From contig NZ_BJDZ01000001.1 of assembly GCF_005405405.1 (NCBI RefSeq), forward strand, positions 89,340 through 153,339: 64,000 nucleotides of DNA. Reading direction: 5' to 3'. Under the pieces are notes generated by a model, which was given only the letters and a program-made list of their open reading frames with translations, did no database searches and had not been told where the DNA came from. This DNA comes from Lactiplantibacillus plajomi (GTDB lineage: Bacteria > Bacillota > Bacilli > Lactobacillales > Lactobacillaceae). Made by a program: the position numbers and the translations under genes. This document shows, piece by piece, positions 1-9,517 of this stretch (the stretch's first letter is position 1; each line of letters begins with the position of its first letter).

Positions 1-1506
1 TTGGCAAAGTTCGGTTAAGTCCTGTGCTAACGCGGTCCAGTCAACTGGTTCACTCAGGGCCGTTTCATCATCTTGATCACTAGCCGTGACCACGGCCGGT
101 CGCTGCTGGCCGATTGCTTTCAGTTGGTCAATGGTCGCCGACGCGGCGAGTGTTTCAGCGGGAACTACCGTCACAGCGTGGCCCCGTAAAGCAGCTAACG
201 TTCGAACCAGTCGTTGCACCCGCAACCGTTGTTCTGCCGGAGTCCCGGTGGTTAAATCGTCAACGATGACCACGTTATTAGTCGTTAACCCCAGTTCGGT
301 GCTGACCGCCATCAGCATTTCGGGAATCTCGGTATTAGCAACGTCGCCAATTCCCCACCGATCCTGCTGTTTCGCCTGTTTGCGCAAAAAGTTATTAAGG
401 CGTTCTTTTTGGGCTAAGACCTGGTAATCCTTGGTGTAAGTTTGTGGGTCAATTGTTCGGTCTTCCAACTGGGCGGCCAAATCGCGCGCAACATCGTGAC
501 TGGTCCCCGTGCCTTCCTGCATTGCCACCCCGGCGTGCGCCAAAGTGTTGCTTACTTGATCAACGCTCGTTTGGTCGGCACCAAAAACAAAGAACGTTTG
601 ACCGTTAATTTTCGGATTAAAATCACGGTATAGTGCCCCGTACCGGTCTAAATAGTCGCTCAGCAACCGGTCGATTTGTTGTTGAAAATCGGTCGACGCG
701 AAGAATTCGGGGTCGGCGGCTGCCTGACGAGCCAACAAATAGAGGGCTTTAACGTCCGCTGCCACGTCCGTCCGGGCTTCAAAGGCGGCCAAACTTTCGT
801 GGTGGTCGCTGTGTTGTAAGCTCGGGTCGATGAAATCGTCTAGTTGGGCCTGCAACTGGCCTTCGTCCGCGGGCCACGGCAAGTCAAACTGGCTGGCAAT
901 CCGTTTTAAGGTCGCTAAAGTGTTGCCGAATAGGTCCTCGTAAGTCACCAGTATTCGCGATTGCGGTTGGGTGTCCTTCAACGATAATAGGGTCCGAACC
1001 TGCCATTGACGCATGGCGAGCGTGTTATCGCGGTGCCAGGCCCGTTCGTTTGAAGAAACCACGTCCAACGGGTTACGAATCAAAATTACTTCGACCGGCG
1101 TGACGTGAATATCCGCCAAAACGTGTTGCCAGAGCTGGATATAATCGTTCATCCGCGGATCCTTGATCAACAAATTATCCTGCTTTTGAAACGCGCCGCG
1201 TAAATAAGTGGTTAGCCGTTGCCGGTCACGCTTAACTTGCGGCTGATCATAATAGCCGACCGTGGCCGGCCGGTAACGGATCTTACTACCCAGTGACTTA
1301 TGGATTTTAATGACATCCTTATTTTCAAAGTAGCCCTTGGGATTGATACGTTTGCTGGGGGCCAATAAGTGGTCGGTCCCCAGCGAGACACCCATTAAAT
1401 TCAGGCTTTTCGTCATGACCGACGTTCCGGAGCGGCCACTCCCTAGTACGAGGACCGCGTGCTGTTGCCGGTGATTAAATAGGCGTTGCCAAAAGTGTTG
1501 ACTCAT
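1..1506 (-). CDS. Sulfotransferase-family protein, C-terminus beyond window
   Basis: The reading frame is open from an ATG at 1506 to the window edge (at least 502 codons). The N-terminus has a P-loop-like 5'-PSB motif, VLGSGRSGTSVMTKSLN (about residues 18-34), then LLIKDPRM near residue 112 and RNPLDVVSSNERAW near residue 142, which resembles the 3'-phosphate loop of PAPS-dependent sulfotransferases. The family transfers sulfuryl groups from PAPS to sugars or other acceptors. The region after about residue 250 is not recognised and looks helical. The gene lies 353 bp downstream of the teichoic acid operon on the same strand, so a cell-wall glycopolymer acceptor is an inference only. Some relatives carry the fold without known sulfation activity. 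Confidence 0.72.
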   Translation of the reverse strand, partial: MSQHFWQRLFNHRQQHAVLVLGSGRSGTSVMTKSLNLMGVSLGTDHLLAPSKRINPKGYFENKDVIKIHKSLGSKIRYRPATVGYYDQPQVKRDRQRLTTYLRGAFQKQDNLLIKDPRMNDYIQLWQHVLADIHVTPVEVILIRNPLDVVSSNERAWHRDNTLAMRQWQVRTLLSLKDTQPQSRILVTYEDLFGNTLATLKRIASQFDLPWPADEGQLQAQLDDFIDPSLQHSDHHESLAAFEARTDVAADVKALYLLARQAAADPEFFASTDFQQQIDRLLSDYLDRYGALYRDFNPKINGQTFFVFGADQTSVDQVSNTLAHAGVAMQEGTGTSHDVARDLAAQLEDRTIDPQTYTKDYQVLAQKERLNNFLRKQAKQQDRWGIGDVANTEIPEMLMAVSTELGLTTNNVVIVDDLTTGTPAEQRLRVQRLVRTLAALRGHAVTVVPAETLAASATIDQLKAIGQQRPAVVTASDQDDETALSEPVDWTALAQDLTELCQ

Positions 1507-1859
1507 ATCATCATTCCTTACTTTGATTTGATCATCCTTAGCTAAAGCTCATAAATTATCCTATCAAGCAGATACTGAAAAGCCGTTGCTTTAAAACGAA
1601 AAAAAAGTGACGATTCTATGAAAAGTGCCCGTTTAGCCAGCCGGCAACTGGTAAATATGGGGTTAATCGTGGCTAATCTAGCCAAAAAATCAGAAAATAT
1701 GAAGTTCCCCGAACCCCACTACAACCGGTTTTTAAAAGCATTAACGGAGAAGTCAGCCGGGTTAGTTCACCCGCTTAACTTTTCGACCTGATTGACGGCA
1801 ATATAAAAAGCCGTTCCAGTCAACGACTGAAGCGACTTGTCAAATTTTGAAGGGTCGGA
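1507..1859. other. 353-bp intergenic region between sulfotransferase and tarL-like genes
   Basis: No convincing gene is seen. It should contain the 3' end of the tar transcript and the start of the sulfotransferase gene. An inverted repeat on the minus strand near 1792-1812 (GGC and GCC arms around an A/T loop) may be a weak terminator. GATAAT near 1560 on the minus strand is a possible -10 element. The ribosome binding site of the sulfotransferase gene (AAGGA) precedes its ATG. Confidence 0.35.
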
Positions 1860-3737
1860 TTACGGCTTACCCCAATTTGGGAGTTGTTTACCATCTTCAC
1901 TATATTGTGGGCCGTCACTGGGGGTGACCACCGCATCATCCGTGGCGCCAAAGTTATTTTCAAGCGCGTCGACGAACCGTGCCGAAGCCCGCCCGTCCAA
2001 GTCATCAAAGAAAAAGTTCACGAAACCGGTCAACTTTTGCTGATCGACCTGGGGGTGCTGCAGCTGCGTAATCAGGTCAGTCGTGTTCTCCGCAAGGGAA
2101 CCGGGAATAAAGTCGAAGTAGTTGAAGTAAAAACTCCGTGAGCGCATATAATCCGCTAAGTCCGGTGCAAAGAAAACCATCGGTCGCCCGAGTAACGCGT
2201 ATTCAAAGCAGACCGACGAATAATCGGTAATCAGCTGGTCGGCGACCAACAATAAGTCGTTGATTTCACGGTAATCGGACACGTCGTGGTAAAAGTCGGC
2301 AAACTCGTACGGTAAGGTCGGCTTATTTTGCACAAACGGGTGAATCTTCAACAAGAAGACGTAATCTTCGTGCAACGCCGCGTAAATCTTTTTAAAGTTC
2401 AACATTTCAAACGGGTAGTAGGCCGACTGCTGGCCGTTACCGCGAAAGGTCGGCGCAAACAGGATCACCTTTTTACCCTTAATAAACGGTAATTCTTCGG
2501 TTAAACGTGCGCGAATGGCGCGCTTCTTGGCTTCATCAAAGAAAATATCGGTTCGCGGTATGCCTAACGGTGCGACTTTGTCCGTACTGATACCGAACCC
2601 CTCGGCGTACTTATCCGCCACGTTATGCGATGACACCAACGCCCGCGTGTAGTTTCGGTGGTTGAGTGACTGGGCTTTCGGTCCACCCGGCATCCCTAAA
2701 CGGCTGTAGCCAAAGGTCTTAAAGGCGCCGACCGCGTGCCAGGCCTGAATCAGGTCGGCGTTTTCCCGAATCCGTAACGGGTAAACTAACGGGTAAAAGT
2801 CATCTAAAATTACGTAGCGGCTAGTGGCCAACGCTTTAGCCAGCGTGCGGGTCTCACGCCAACTTTTTTTCGCTTTAATGCTTGGTTTCAAATAAAATTT
2901 GATTTGAAAATCACTTTGACGGCGTTGCAATTCCTGGTAAATGAACTCAAAGTTACCAGAAATCGTGACCCGGCTGTCGGAAACAAAGGCAATCTGGCGT
3001 TTCTTAATCGGTCGCAAACAATACCAGCGGTACCACCACTTCAATACTCGTCGTTTTAACCCGCGGAGCGCCGCCGATTCAAAGCCGGTCGTCGCGTCCA
3101 ATTGGTTTTCGGCCGGATCAATGTCACTCAACTTATCCGACATCACCGTTAAGCCTTGCAACGCCAAGCTGTATTGCAACGTTAGCCGAAACGATTTATT
3201 ACTATGGGCGCTGTAACTCGTCATTTTGGCCGTGTAATTCAGATCACGGTCCACCCCCACCACTTGTCCAAGAGTCGTCCGGCGAATCAACCAGCCCTTT
3301 TTCAGGTACTGCTTTAGTTGGAGCAAGATTTGATAACGCCCCGGTTGTAACGGTTTACCGTCACTGATAGTCGAAAAGTTGACGTTACCAGCGTACCCGG
3401 CCTGCGGAAAATCGGCTAATTGCACTGATTGATTGACCAGTGGCACTTCAATTTCTTGCCCCTGTTCGTCAACCAGCACCAAACTCTTAATAATTTTTTC
3501 CGGGTCACTTTCCGGATAATTTTCAAACCAGGCGCGCCCAACTAACGATAAGTAAGAGCGGTTAAAGTCTAAGGTCGTCACCGAACGCTTGATCAGGGAT
3601 TCCGCATCCTGGTCCAAGCGCGGCTCGTTTAACCCCGTCCGCTGAAGTTCGGTTGTGGCTTCCGCTTGCGGCCCCGCGCTACTGGGTCGGCGTCCGAGTA
3701 AAATTCGGCGTGCGATTCGTTTTAGTCGTTGTAACAT
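1860..3737 (-). CDS. tarL: Teichoic acid polyol-phosphate polymerase (TarL/TagF-like)
   Basis: This 625-aa protein carries a CDP-glycerol/CDP-ribitol phosphotransferase domain in its C-terminal 370 residues. Visible family motifs are LIQAWHAVGAFKTFG, VILFAPTFRG, LLKIHPFV and LITDYSSVCFEYALLG; the two histidines and the TDYSS element are typical of the active site. The N-terminal 250 residues form the extra region seen in the long polymerases. It probably polymerises ribitol phosphate from CDP-ribitol onto the wall teichoic acid linker at the inner membrane face. It starts 17 nt after the TarK-like gene. TarIJ upstream argues for ribitol rather than glycerol, but substrate cannot be read from sequence. 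Confidence 0.82.
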   Translation of the reverse strand: MLQRLKRIARRILLGRRPSSAGPQAEATTELQRTGLNEPRLDQDAESLIKRSVTTLDFNRSYLSLVGRAWFENYPESDPEKIIKSLVLVDEQGQEIEVPLVNQSVQLADFPQAGYAGNVNFSTISDGKPLQPGRYQILLQLKQYLKKGWLIRRTTLGQVVGVDRDLNYTAKMTSYSAHSNKSFRLTLQYSLALQGLTVMSDKLSDIDPAENQLDATTGFESAALRGLKRRVLKWWYRWYCLRPIKKRQIAFVSDSRVTISGNFEFIYQELQRRQSDFQIKFYLKPSIKAKKSWRETRTLAKALATSRYVILDDFYPLVYPLRIRENADLIQAWHAVGAFKTFGYSRLGMPGGPKAQSLNHRNYTRALVSSHNVADKYAEGFGISTDKVAPLGIPRTDIFFDEAKKRAIRARLTEELPFIKGKKVILFAPTFRGNGQQSAYYPFEMLNFKKIYAALHEDYVFLLKIHPFVQNKPTLPYEFADFYHDVSDYREINDLLLVADQLITDYSSVCFEYALLGRPMVFFAPDLADYMRSRSFYFNYFDFIPGSLAENTTDLITQLQHPQVDQQKLTGFVNFFFDDLDGRASARFVDALENNFGATDDAVVTPSDGPQYSEDGKQLPNWGKP

Positions 3738-3754
3738 GCTTAATTCCCCACTTC

Positions 3755-4903
3755 TTAATTTTCATTGGTTTCACAACCCACCGGCTGCTTTTTAATCAGC
3801 GTCGTCAAAAATGTGACCACCCGTTGCGTATTCTGGCCATCCTGGTGGTCAAAGGTCCGCTGGCGCAGACGTTGCACCCCCGCAAGCGGATACTGGCTCA
3901 AATTATGGTTTAAGTATGTCACCAGCTGGTCGGCCCGGTTAAAATGCGGGACGTTTAAGTACTTGTAATAGTCAACGTAAAAGCCGCCAGTTCGAACATA
4001 GCGTTCAAAGTCAGGTGTATATAACAAGATTGGCCGGTCAAAGTAACTAAAGCTCAGTGACAACGACGAGTAGTCAGTGACGAACAGGTCGGTACTGGCT
4101 AGTAATTGTTTGACCCGCGTCGCATCTTGGAAGACGTGCACGTTTTTTGGTAAGCGCACTTTCGGCCAGGCAACGTACGGGTGAATTGAAATATAGACCT
4201 CCCACGGCTGAGCTAATTGGCGGGTGGCGCGGATAAAACATTGGATAATCGCCAGCAACTCTTCCTGTCCAGTCTTGCCAGAACGGTAAGTTGGTGCATA
4301 CAAGAGTCTTTTTGAAGCGGCGTGCTGGTCCGGTCGTTGTGCCACGAGCTGATCGAGCATCGGTGCGCCGGTCGCCACGACCCGCTCCGGTGCGATATCG
4401 AACGCCTCAACGTAAGCGGACCTGTCCGCCGCACTGTTGATCAGTACCCAGTCGTAATTTTGGTGCGCTTTGAGGACGTTCTGCCGTGGTTGGGGCAAAC
4501 TCAGCCCAAATTTTTTCAAGGTTCCGATAGCGTGCCAAAGTTGGACGACCTGATTCTGCGGTCGCTTACGAATGGTGTCTAACGGAAAGCAGTAATCATC
4601 GATCACCATCACTTCCGAATGCGCCAAGAGCCGTAACGTCCGTAACGAAGCGACTAAAAAGCCAAACTTACTTTGCCAGCTACGGTCGTACTGATAGCAC
4701 AATGTCCGCAACTTGTATTGGCCATCTTGCGCCATCCGGTTATGCACAGCCCGCAGGTTATCGGTTAGTTTCGCACTGCGCATCGTGACAAACACAATCT
4801 GTTTTGGACGTACGGACCCTATCCGGCTACATACTTGGTAATAGCAATTAAAGCCAAATCGCAATAGGTTCAGCTTAATTGTTTTGGCCGTCAAACGTCC
4901 CAT
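3755..4903 (-). CDS. tarK: Teichoic acid glycerol/ribitol phosphotransferase (TarK/TarB-like)
   Basis: This 382-aa protein belongs to the CDP-glycerol glycerophosphotransferase family and lacks the long N-terminal region of its neighbour. Motifs include VVQLWHAIGTLKKFG, RLLYAPTYRSG, ISIHPYVAWP and LFVTDYSSLSLSFSYFDRP. Short members of this family usually prime the polymer by adding the first polyol phosphates to the linker. The start overlaps the end of tarJ by 13 nt, which suggests translational coupling. The order tarI-tarJ-short transferase-long transferase resembles the tarIJKL cluster of Lactiplantibacillus plantarum. The primer-versus-polymerase role is inferred from length and order. 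Confidence 0.78.
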   Translation of the reverse strand: MGRLTAKTIKLNLLRFGFNCYYQVCSRIGSVRPKQIVFVTMRSAKLTDNLRAVHNRMAQDGQYKLRTLCYQYDRSWQSKFGFLVASLRTLRLLAHSEVMVIDDYCFPLDTIRKRPQNQVVQLWHAIGTLKKFGLSLPQPRQNVLKAHQNYDWVLINSAADRSAYVEAFDIAPERVVATGAPMLDQLVAQRPDQHAASKRLLYAPTYRSGKTGQEELLAIIQCFIRATRQLAQPWEVYISIHPYVAWPKVRLPKNVHVFQDATRVKQLLASTDLFVTDYSSLSLSFSYFDRPILLYTPDFERYVRTGGFYVDYYKYLNVPHFNRADQLVTYLNHNLSQYPLAGVQRLRQRTFDHQDGQNTQRVVTFLTTLIKKQPVGCETNEN

Positions 4904-5916
4904 TCCATCACCGCCTTACCCCAGTAATTCGTCAGGTCGTGCTCAAAGAAAGCCACGATATCTTGAATCGTCCTAACTTTACGGGTAAAGCCCACTAGGT
5001 TTTGCAACCGTTCACGGGTGACTGGGCTAGCCTTTAAAATCGCGACCGCCCGTTCAAAATCGGCACGGCCGCTGCGGCTAACCCCGCGTAAGGTAATGCC
5101 ACGGGCTAGTACCGAACGGGTATCGATGGCGACCGGTTCTTCAGAAACGCCCATTAGCACCGCGCTGCCCATTGGTCGTAGGTGCTTGACGATCTGACTA
5201 ATGGCCGCTTCACTTCCCCGACCACCGGTACATTCTAGCGCCTGGCTAACCACTAAATCACGCGGAATCTGGTCAACTAAGACCGTTTTATCAGCGAAGG
5301 AAAAGTAGTCGAGCTTGGATCGATGCCGGCCAAAAATCACCAGTTGACTATCCGGAAAGATCTGCTTGACTAGCGTTGCGGTAATGTAACCTAGGTTACC
5401 GTCACCCCAAATTCCGATGACCCGTTGATCGGCGTCCATCACCGTTTCTAAGCGGCTTAAGCCCTGTACGCCAACTGACACCATCTCGATAAAGGCACTC
5501 ACCGGTGCGTTGAAGTCGGCAGGTAACGGTAACACCCGGTCGCGTTGCAGCACAACGTATTCCTGCATGATACCGTCAAAACCGCTTGACCGAAATTTTG
5601 AACTCGGCAGGTAATTTTCATTAATAATTGGATCGTGTTGGGTTGGCGTGTTGGGAATGATGGCGACCGTCGTCCCCACCGCCAACTCACCGGCGGGATC
5701 ATGAACGACCGTTCCGATGCCTTCGTGAATCAAGGCCATCGGTAACTTCTGGCGCAAAATGGCGTCGGGGCGCTGGCCGGTGAAGTACCGTTGGTCCGCG
5801 TGGCAAACGGAAAGGTAGCGGGGGCGAACAACGAGTTCATCCGTGACCACCGCTTCCGCGACCGTTTGGACCTCGAATTGCCGGGCGGACACTAAGCGAT
5901 AAACTTGATTCAACAT
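4891..5916 (-). CDS. tarJ: Ribulose-5-phosphate reductase (ribitol-5-phosphate dehydrogenase) TarJ
   Basis: This 341-aa medium-chain dehydrogenase would reduce ribulose 5-phosphate with NADPH to ribitol 5-phosphate, the substrate of TarI. The N-terminal catalytic part shows SVCHADQRYFTGQRP and LIHEGIGTVV, supplying the probable zinc ligands Cys, His and Glu. The Rossmann segment GIWGDGNLGYITATLVKQ starts near residue 170 with a TarJ-like G-x-G-x-x-G. The ATG lies 2 nt after the tarI stop codon, which fixes the operon order. The pairing with tarI makes this call more specific than a generic zinc alcohol dehydrogenase. Confidence 0.88.
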   Translation of the reverse strand: MLNQVYRLVSARQFEVQTVAEAVVTDELVVRPRYLSVCHADQRYFTGQRPDAILRQKLPMALIHEGIGTVVHDPAGELAVGTTVAIIPNTPTQHDPIINENYLPSSKFRSSGFDGIMQEYVVLQRDRVLPLPADFNAPVSAFIEMVSVGVQGLSRLETVMDADQRVIGIWGDGNLGYITATLVKQIFPDSQLVIFGRHRSKLDYFSFADKTVLVDQIPRDLVVSQALECTGGRGSEAAISQIVKHLRPMGSAVLMGVSEEPVAIDTRSVLARGITLRGVSRSGRADFERAVAILKASPVTRERLQNLVGFTRKVRTIQDIVAFFEHDLTNYWGKAVMEWDV

Positions 5917-5918
5917 GG

Positions 5919-6620
5919 TTAAGCCCTCTTTTCTACTAACGCAGAAGCGACCCGTAAGTCGTACGGGGTTGTGATTTTAAAGTTCCAGTTCTCGCCGCGG
6001 ACCATCGTCACCGGGTGCCCCGCCAATAAGCAAATTTTGCAGGAATCCGACAAGCTGGCCTTCTGAGCGTCATCGAGCGCCGCGTACGACGCCACCAACG
6101 TTTTGATTTGAAAACTCTGCGGCGTTTGACCCTGGTACATCGTTTCGCGTACCGGAATCTCCGCGATGGTGGCAGTTTGCCCCTGAACGATCGTATCGAT
6201 TGCCGGCACGACCGTATCAACGGCCGGCGCTTTTAAAACCGCTTCGATGTTGTCGTGAATGATGCGTTCGGTCACAAACGGTCGGACGGCGTCGTGGGTC
6301 ACCACCACGTCGTCATCGTGGGTCCCAAAGGTGCGTTGAATGTAATCGATGCCCTTCATTAAGGTGTCATTACGCTCAGCTCCACCGGCGATCACGCGAA
6401 CTCGCGGATCATCAATGGTCTTAGCCACCAGGTCGCGAGCGTGGCTGACCCAGTCAGGCGGGCACACAACAATAATCGCGTCAAAGCGGGCTTCCAACGT
6501 AAACTTTTCAATCGTGTGGATCAGAATCGGTTTACCGGCCAAGGTTAAAAATTGTTTGGGCATCGGAACGTTTCCCATCCGTGAGCCCTTACCACCGGCT
6601 AATATTTGTGCGTAAATCAC
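5919..6620 (-). CDS. tarI: D-ribitol-5-phosphate cytidylyltransferase TarI
   Basis: This 233-aa IspD/TarI-family nucleotidyltransferase would make CDP-ribitol from CTP and ribitol 5-phosphate. The N-terminal signature is ILAGGKGSRMGNVPMPKQFL; VTHDAVRPFV is the central metal/substrate loop and WNFKITTPYDLRVA is the C-terminal family motif. The start is GTG at 6620, about 8 nt after a GGGAG site. It is the first gene of a minus-strand operon with tarJ, TarK-like and TarL-like genes, so the promoter should lie in the 240 bp shared with the divergent metE leader. IspD is the alternative family member, but the tarJ neighbour decides for TarI. Confidence 0.9.
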   Translation of the reverse strand: MIYAQILAGGKGSRMGNVPMPKQFLTLAGKPILIHTIEKFTLEARFDAIIVVCPPDWVSHARDLVAKTIDDPRVRVIAGGAERNDTLMKGIDYIQRTFGTHDDDVVVTHDAVRPFVTERIIHDNIEAVLKAPAVDTVVPAIDTIVQGQTATIAEIPVRETMYQGQTPQSFQIKTLVASYAALDDAQKASLSDSCKICLLAGHPVTMVRGENWNFKITTPYDLRVASALVEKRA

Positions 6621-6858
6621 ATTGCATTACTCCCATCGACTTTAGATATTAGCCACTATCTTAGCCAACGATTGTGACCTTTTTATGACAGAAATGCGAC
6701 CCGAACCGTTATAAGGTTTGAAAATTAACCGCTCCGGCGTTGGCCAGTTATTATTAACATAAAAATATTTCATGGCCCAAACACCGGCCTAATGACCGTA
6801 AAAACCGAATTCTACAAATAAATAAATTAATATTTAACAATAAAGATTAAAATTAGAT

Positions 6859-6887
6859 TTGACTAAATGAGAAAACGGTGGTAATTT
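6859..6887 (+). promoter_or_regulatory. Promoter of the metE-yitJ leader
   Basis: TTGACT (6859-6864) and TAATTT (6882-6887) are separated by exactly 17 bp, a good sigma-A type promoter. It lies just upstream of the T-box leader, so the leader RNA should start near 6895. Confidence 0.6.
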
Positions 6888-6894
6888 CTATGCA

Positions 6895-7166
6895 AGTTAA
6901 AAAGTTAAGAACGTCCTGCGAGGGAAAGTAGTTCGCTAGTGCCGTGCAGTGAGTCTGGAACAGTGGAAACCAGGCCGGAGAACGGTGAATGAAAATGGCC
7001 CTTAAACGGCACCACTGAGCACCTGCTAGGTGATGACAGCCAGCTTCTGTTAGCAAGCTACCGTATGAAACGTACGGGATAAGATCAATATCGTGAGGTA
7101 TTGGTAAACTAAGGTGGTACCACGAACGGCAACTTCGTCCTTTTGGGAGGAAGTTGCCGTTTTTTA
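6895..7166 (+). ncRNA. T-box leader, methionine-type, upstream of metE
   Basis: The conserved T-box AAGGTGGTACCACG is at 7111-7124. It is followed by a terminator hairpin with 12-nt perfect arms (7125-7136 and 7150-7161) and a T run. Upstream, Stem I elements are visible: AGTA near 6930, a GGAA-type distal loop and GAAAATGG. The likely specifier is ATG at 6995-6997, placed after GAAA exactly like the AAC specifier in the asnS leader of this window. Uncharged tRNA-Met would stabilise the antiterminator and allow metE-yitJ transcription. An alternative ATG at 6989-6991 is less consistent with that spacing. Confidence 0.92.
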
Positions 7167-7197
7167 TGCTTAATTTAACTTAAAAGGAGTGGTCCGC

Positions 7198-9504
7198 ATG
7201 ACCGTTATTAATAGTAATTTAGGGTACCCCCGCTTAGGCGAGCACCGCGAATGGAAACACCTACTCGAACATTTTTGGAAGGGTGACTTTGACGACGCGA
7301 CCTTCCACGACCGCGCAAAGGCGTTACGGCTCGCTAACTTAGAAAAGCAGCGGGCACTGGGGGTCGACCTGATTCCGGTCGCTGATAACTCCGACTACGA
7401 TCACGTGTTGGACACGATCACCGCGTTCGGGGTGATTCCCGCCCGCTACGGTCACTTTGATCACCGCCTAAGCCTGACCGACTACTACGCCCTGGCGCGC
7501 GGGTCAAAAACGGCGGTCGCCGCCGAAATGACTAAGTGGTTCAATATCAATTACCACTACATCGTGCCGGAATTCGACAACGCCGACTTTCAACTACTTG
7601 ATAACCGCTGGCTACGTTACTACCAAGAAGCCAAGCAAGAACTTGGCATCGATGGCAAGCCCGTTCTGCTCGGGCCAGTTTCCTTCCTTAAACTCGGTAA
7701 ACGCCACGGTCACTACCTAAATGACGCGGCGGTCGCCGAACTGTTGCCAAAACTACTCCCCTACTACGTGCAAGTTTTCCAAGAATTAGCCGCGGCCGGA
7801 GCCAGCTGGATTCAACTCGACGAACCGACGTTAGTTCAGGTCACCGACCCCGCTGACATCGCGCCTTACCGGGCCGCGTTAACCAACTTACGGGCCGCCG
7901 CACCGACCCTCAACATTGAACTGCAAACTTACTTTGACAGCCTCGACTGCTACGACCAGGTCGTCGATTTACCGGTTCAGGCAATTGGTCTCGACCTGGT
8001 TCACGACCACGGTGAAAATCTCGACCACCTAACGACCAGCGGTTTCCCATCCGATAAGATCCTCGCCGCCGGCATCATTGACGGCCACAACGTCTGGGCG
8101 AGTGATCTACACCAAAAAGCCGCACTCGTTCAGCGGCTATTAACCTTCGTGGACCACGACCACCTCTGGCTACAACCGGCGAACTCACTCCTGCACGTGC
8201 CGATTACGACCCGTAACGAACCCAAGGCCGACCCGGTCTTACTCGGCGGCTTGGCGTTTGCTGACGAAAAACTAACTGAACTACGGTTGCTGACCGCCGC
8301 GGCTAACCACGGTATTGCCAGTGTCCAGGCGGATTTCGACCGTAATGCCGCTAACCTGGCGGCCCTCAACGCTTCGAGTCACCGCAATAACCAGGCCGTC
8401 CGTGACGCCGAAGCGCAACTGCCACGACAACACTTCGAACGGCACGCGCCGTTTGCCAGCCGGATTCAACAGCAACACGCGCGCCTTAACTTGCCGTTAC
8501 TGCCCACCACCACGATTGGGAGCTTTCCGCAAAGCCGCGCCGTTCGCGCTAAACGGGCTGCCTGGCGCAAGGGCAACTTATCAGACGCTGATTATCAAGC
8601 CTTTCTGCACGCGGAAACAAAGCGCTGGATCAACCTGCAGACCGAATTGGGATTAGACGTGCTGGTTCACGGTGAATTTGAACGGACCGACATGGTCGAA
8701 TACTTCGGTCAGAAACTGACCGGCTTTTACGCCACCCAAAACGGCTGGGTGCAATCGTACGGTTCCCGGGCGGTTCGGCCACCAGTGATTTTCGGTGACG
8801 TGGCGTACACCAAGCCGATTACCGTAGCTGAATCAGTCTACGCCCAGAGTTTGACGACTAAGCCGGTCAAGGGCATGTTAACGGCGCCACTGACAATCAT
8901 TAACTGGAGCTTCGTCCGCGATGACATTTCAAAAGCTCAGGTCCAAAATCAAATCGCGCTGGCCCTCCGCCAAGAAGTCTTGAACTTGGAAAAAGCCGGT
9001 ATCAAGATTATTCAAGTCGACGAACCGGCGCTCCGCGAAGGGTTACCACTAAAACGGCGCCACTGGCAAGCCTACCTCGACGAAGCGGTGTATTCGTTTA
9101 AAATTACGACCAGCGGTGTCCGCGATGATACCCAGATTCACACCCACATGTGCTACTCGAACTTCAGCGACATCATCGCCACGATTAAGGCGTTGGACGC
9201 CGACGTCATTTCAATCGAAACTTCGCGTTCGCACGGTGAAATCATCAGCGCCTTTGAGGAACACGCTTATGATAAAGAAATCGGGTTGGGCGTCTACGAC
9301 ATTCACAGTCCACGGGTCCCTAGCGTGGCGGAAATCACCGCCAACATCCAACGGGCGCTGCGGGTCATCGACGTCCACCAGTTCTGGATCAACCCCGACT
9401 GTGGCTTAAAGACCCGCCAAGAACCGGAAACTTTGGCCGCCTTAACTAACATGGTGGCTGCCCGCAACGCCGTTCTCGACCAGCTCGGCGCCACCACTAA
9501 GTAG
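7198..9504 (+). CDS. metE: Cobalamin-independent methionine synthase MetE
   Basis: This 768-aa protein would transfer a methyl group from 5-methyltetrahydropteroyl-glutamate to homocysteine. The N-terminus [16 protein letters not shown] and the C-terminal catalytic half are typical: [54 protein letters not shown] and [11 protein letters not shown], where His and Cys residues bind the catalytic zinc. The ATG at 7198 lies 9 nt after AAGGAG; a GTG at 7189 would overlap that site and is rejected. Expression should depend on the Met T-box. yitJ follows after 13 nt and probably supplies the methyl-THF. Confidence 0.97.
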   Translation: MTVINSNLGYPRLGEHREWKHLLEHFWKGDFDDATFHDRAKALRLANLEKQRALGVDLIPVADNSDYDHVLDTITAFGVIPARYGHFDHRLSLTDYYALARGSKTAVAAEMTKWFNINYHYIVPEFDNADFQLLDNRWLRYYQEAKQELGIDGKPVLLGPVSFLKLGKRHGHYLNDAAVAELLPKLLPYYVQVFQELAAAGASWIQLDEPTLVQVTDPADIAPYRAALTNLRAAAPTLNIELQTYFDSLDCYDQVVDLPVQAIGLDLVHDHGENLDHLTTSGFPSDKILAAGIIDGHNVWASDLHQKAALVQRLLTFVDHDHLWLQPANSLLHVPITTRNEPKADPVLLGGLAFADEKLTELRLLTAAANHGIASVQADFDRNAANLAALNASSHRNNQAVRDAEAQLPRQHFERHAPFASRIQQQHARLNLPLLPTTTIGSFPQSRAVRAKRAAWRKGNLSDADYQAFLHAETKRWINLQTELGLDVLVHGEFERTDMVEYFGQKLTGFYATQNGWVQSYGSRAVRPPVIFGDVAYTKPITVAESVYAQSLTTKPVKGMLTAPLTIINWSFVRDDISKAQVQNQIALALRQEVLNLEKAGIKIIQVDEPALREGLPLKRRHWQAYLDEAVYSFKITTSGVRDDTQIHTHMCYSNFSDIIATIKALDADVISIETSRSHGEIISAFEEHAYDKEIGLGVYDIHSPRVPSVAEITANIQRALRVIDVHQFWINPDCGLKTRQEPETLAALTNMVAARNAVLDQLGATTK

Positions 9505-9517
9505 GGAGGCCCCGCCA

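Noticed and set aside
1837..2141. Plus-strand frames within the TarL-like gene
   Set aside because: They lie antisense to a well supported gene, lack ribosome binding sites and show no protein family features.
7189..7191. GTG as metE start
   Set aside because: It overlaps the ribosome binding site; ATG 7198 has correct spacing and matches the MetE N-terminus.
8130..8656. Frames of 65-113 codons inside metE
   Set aside because: Shadow frames created by GC-rich third positions of metE; no ribosome binding site.
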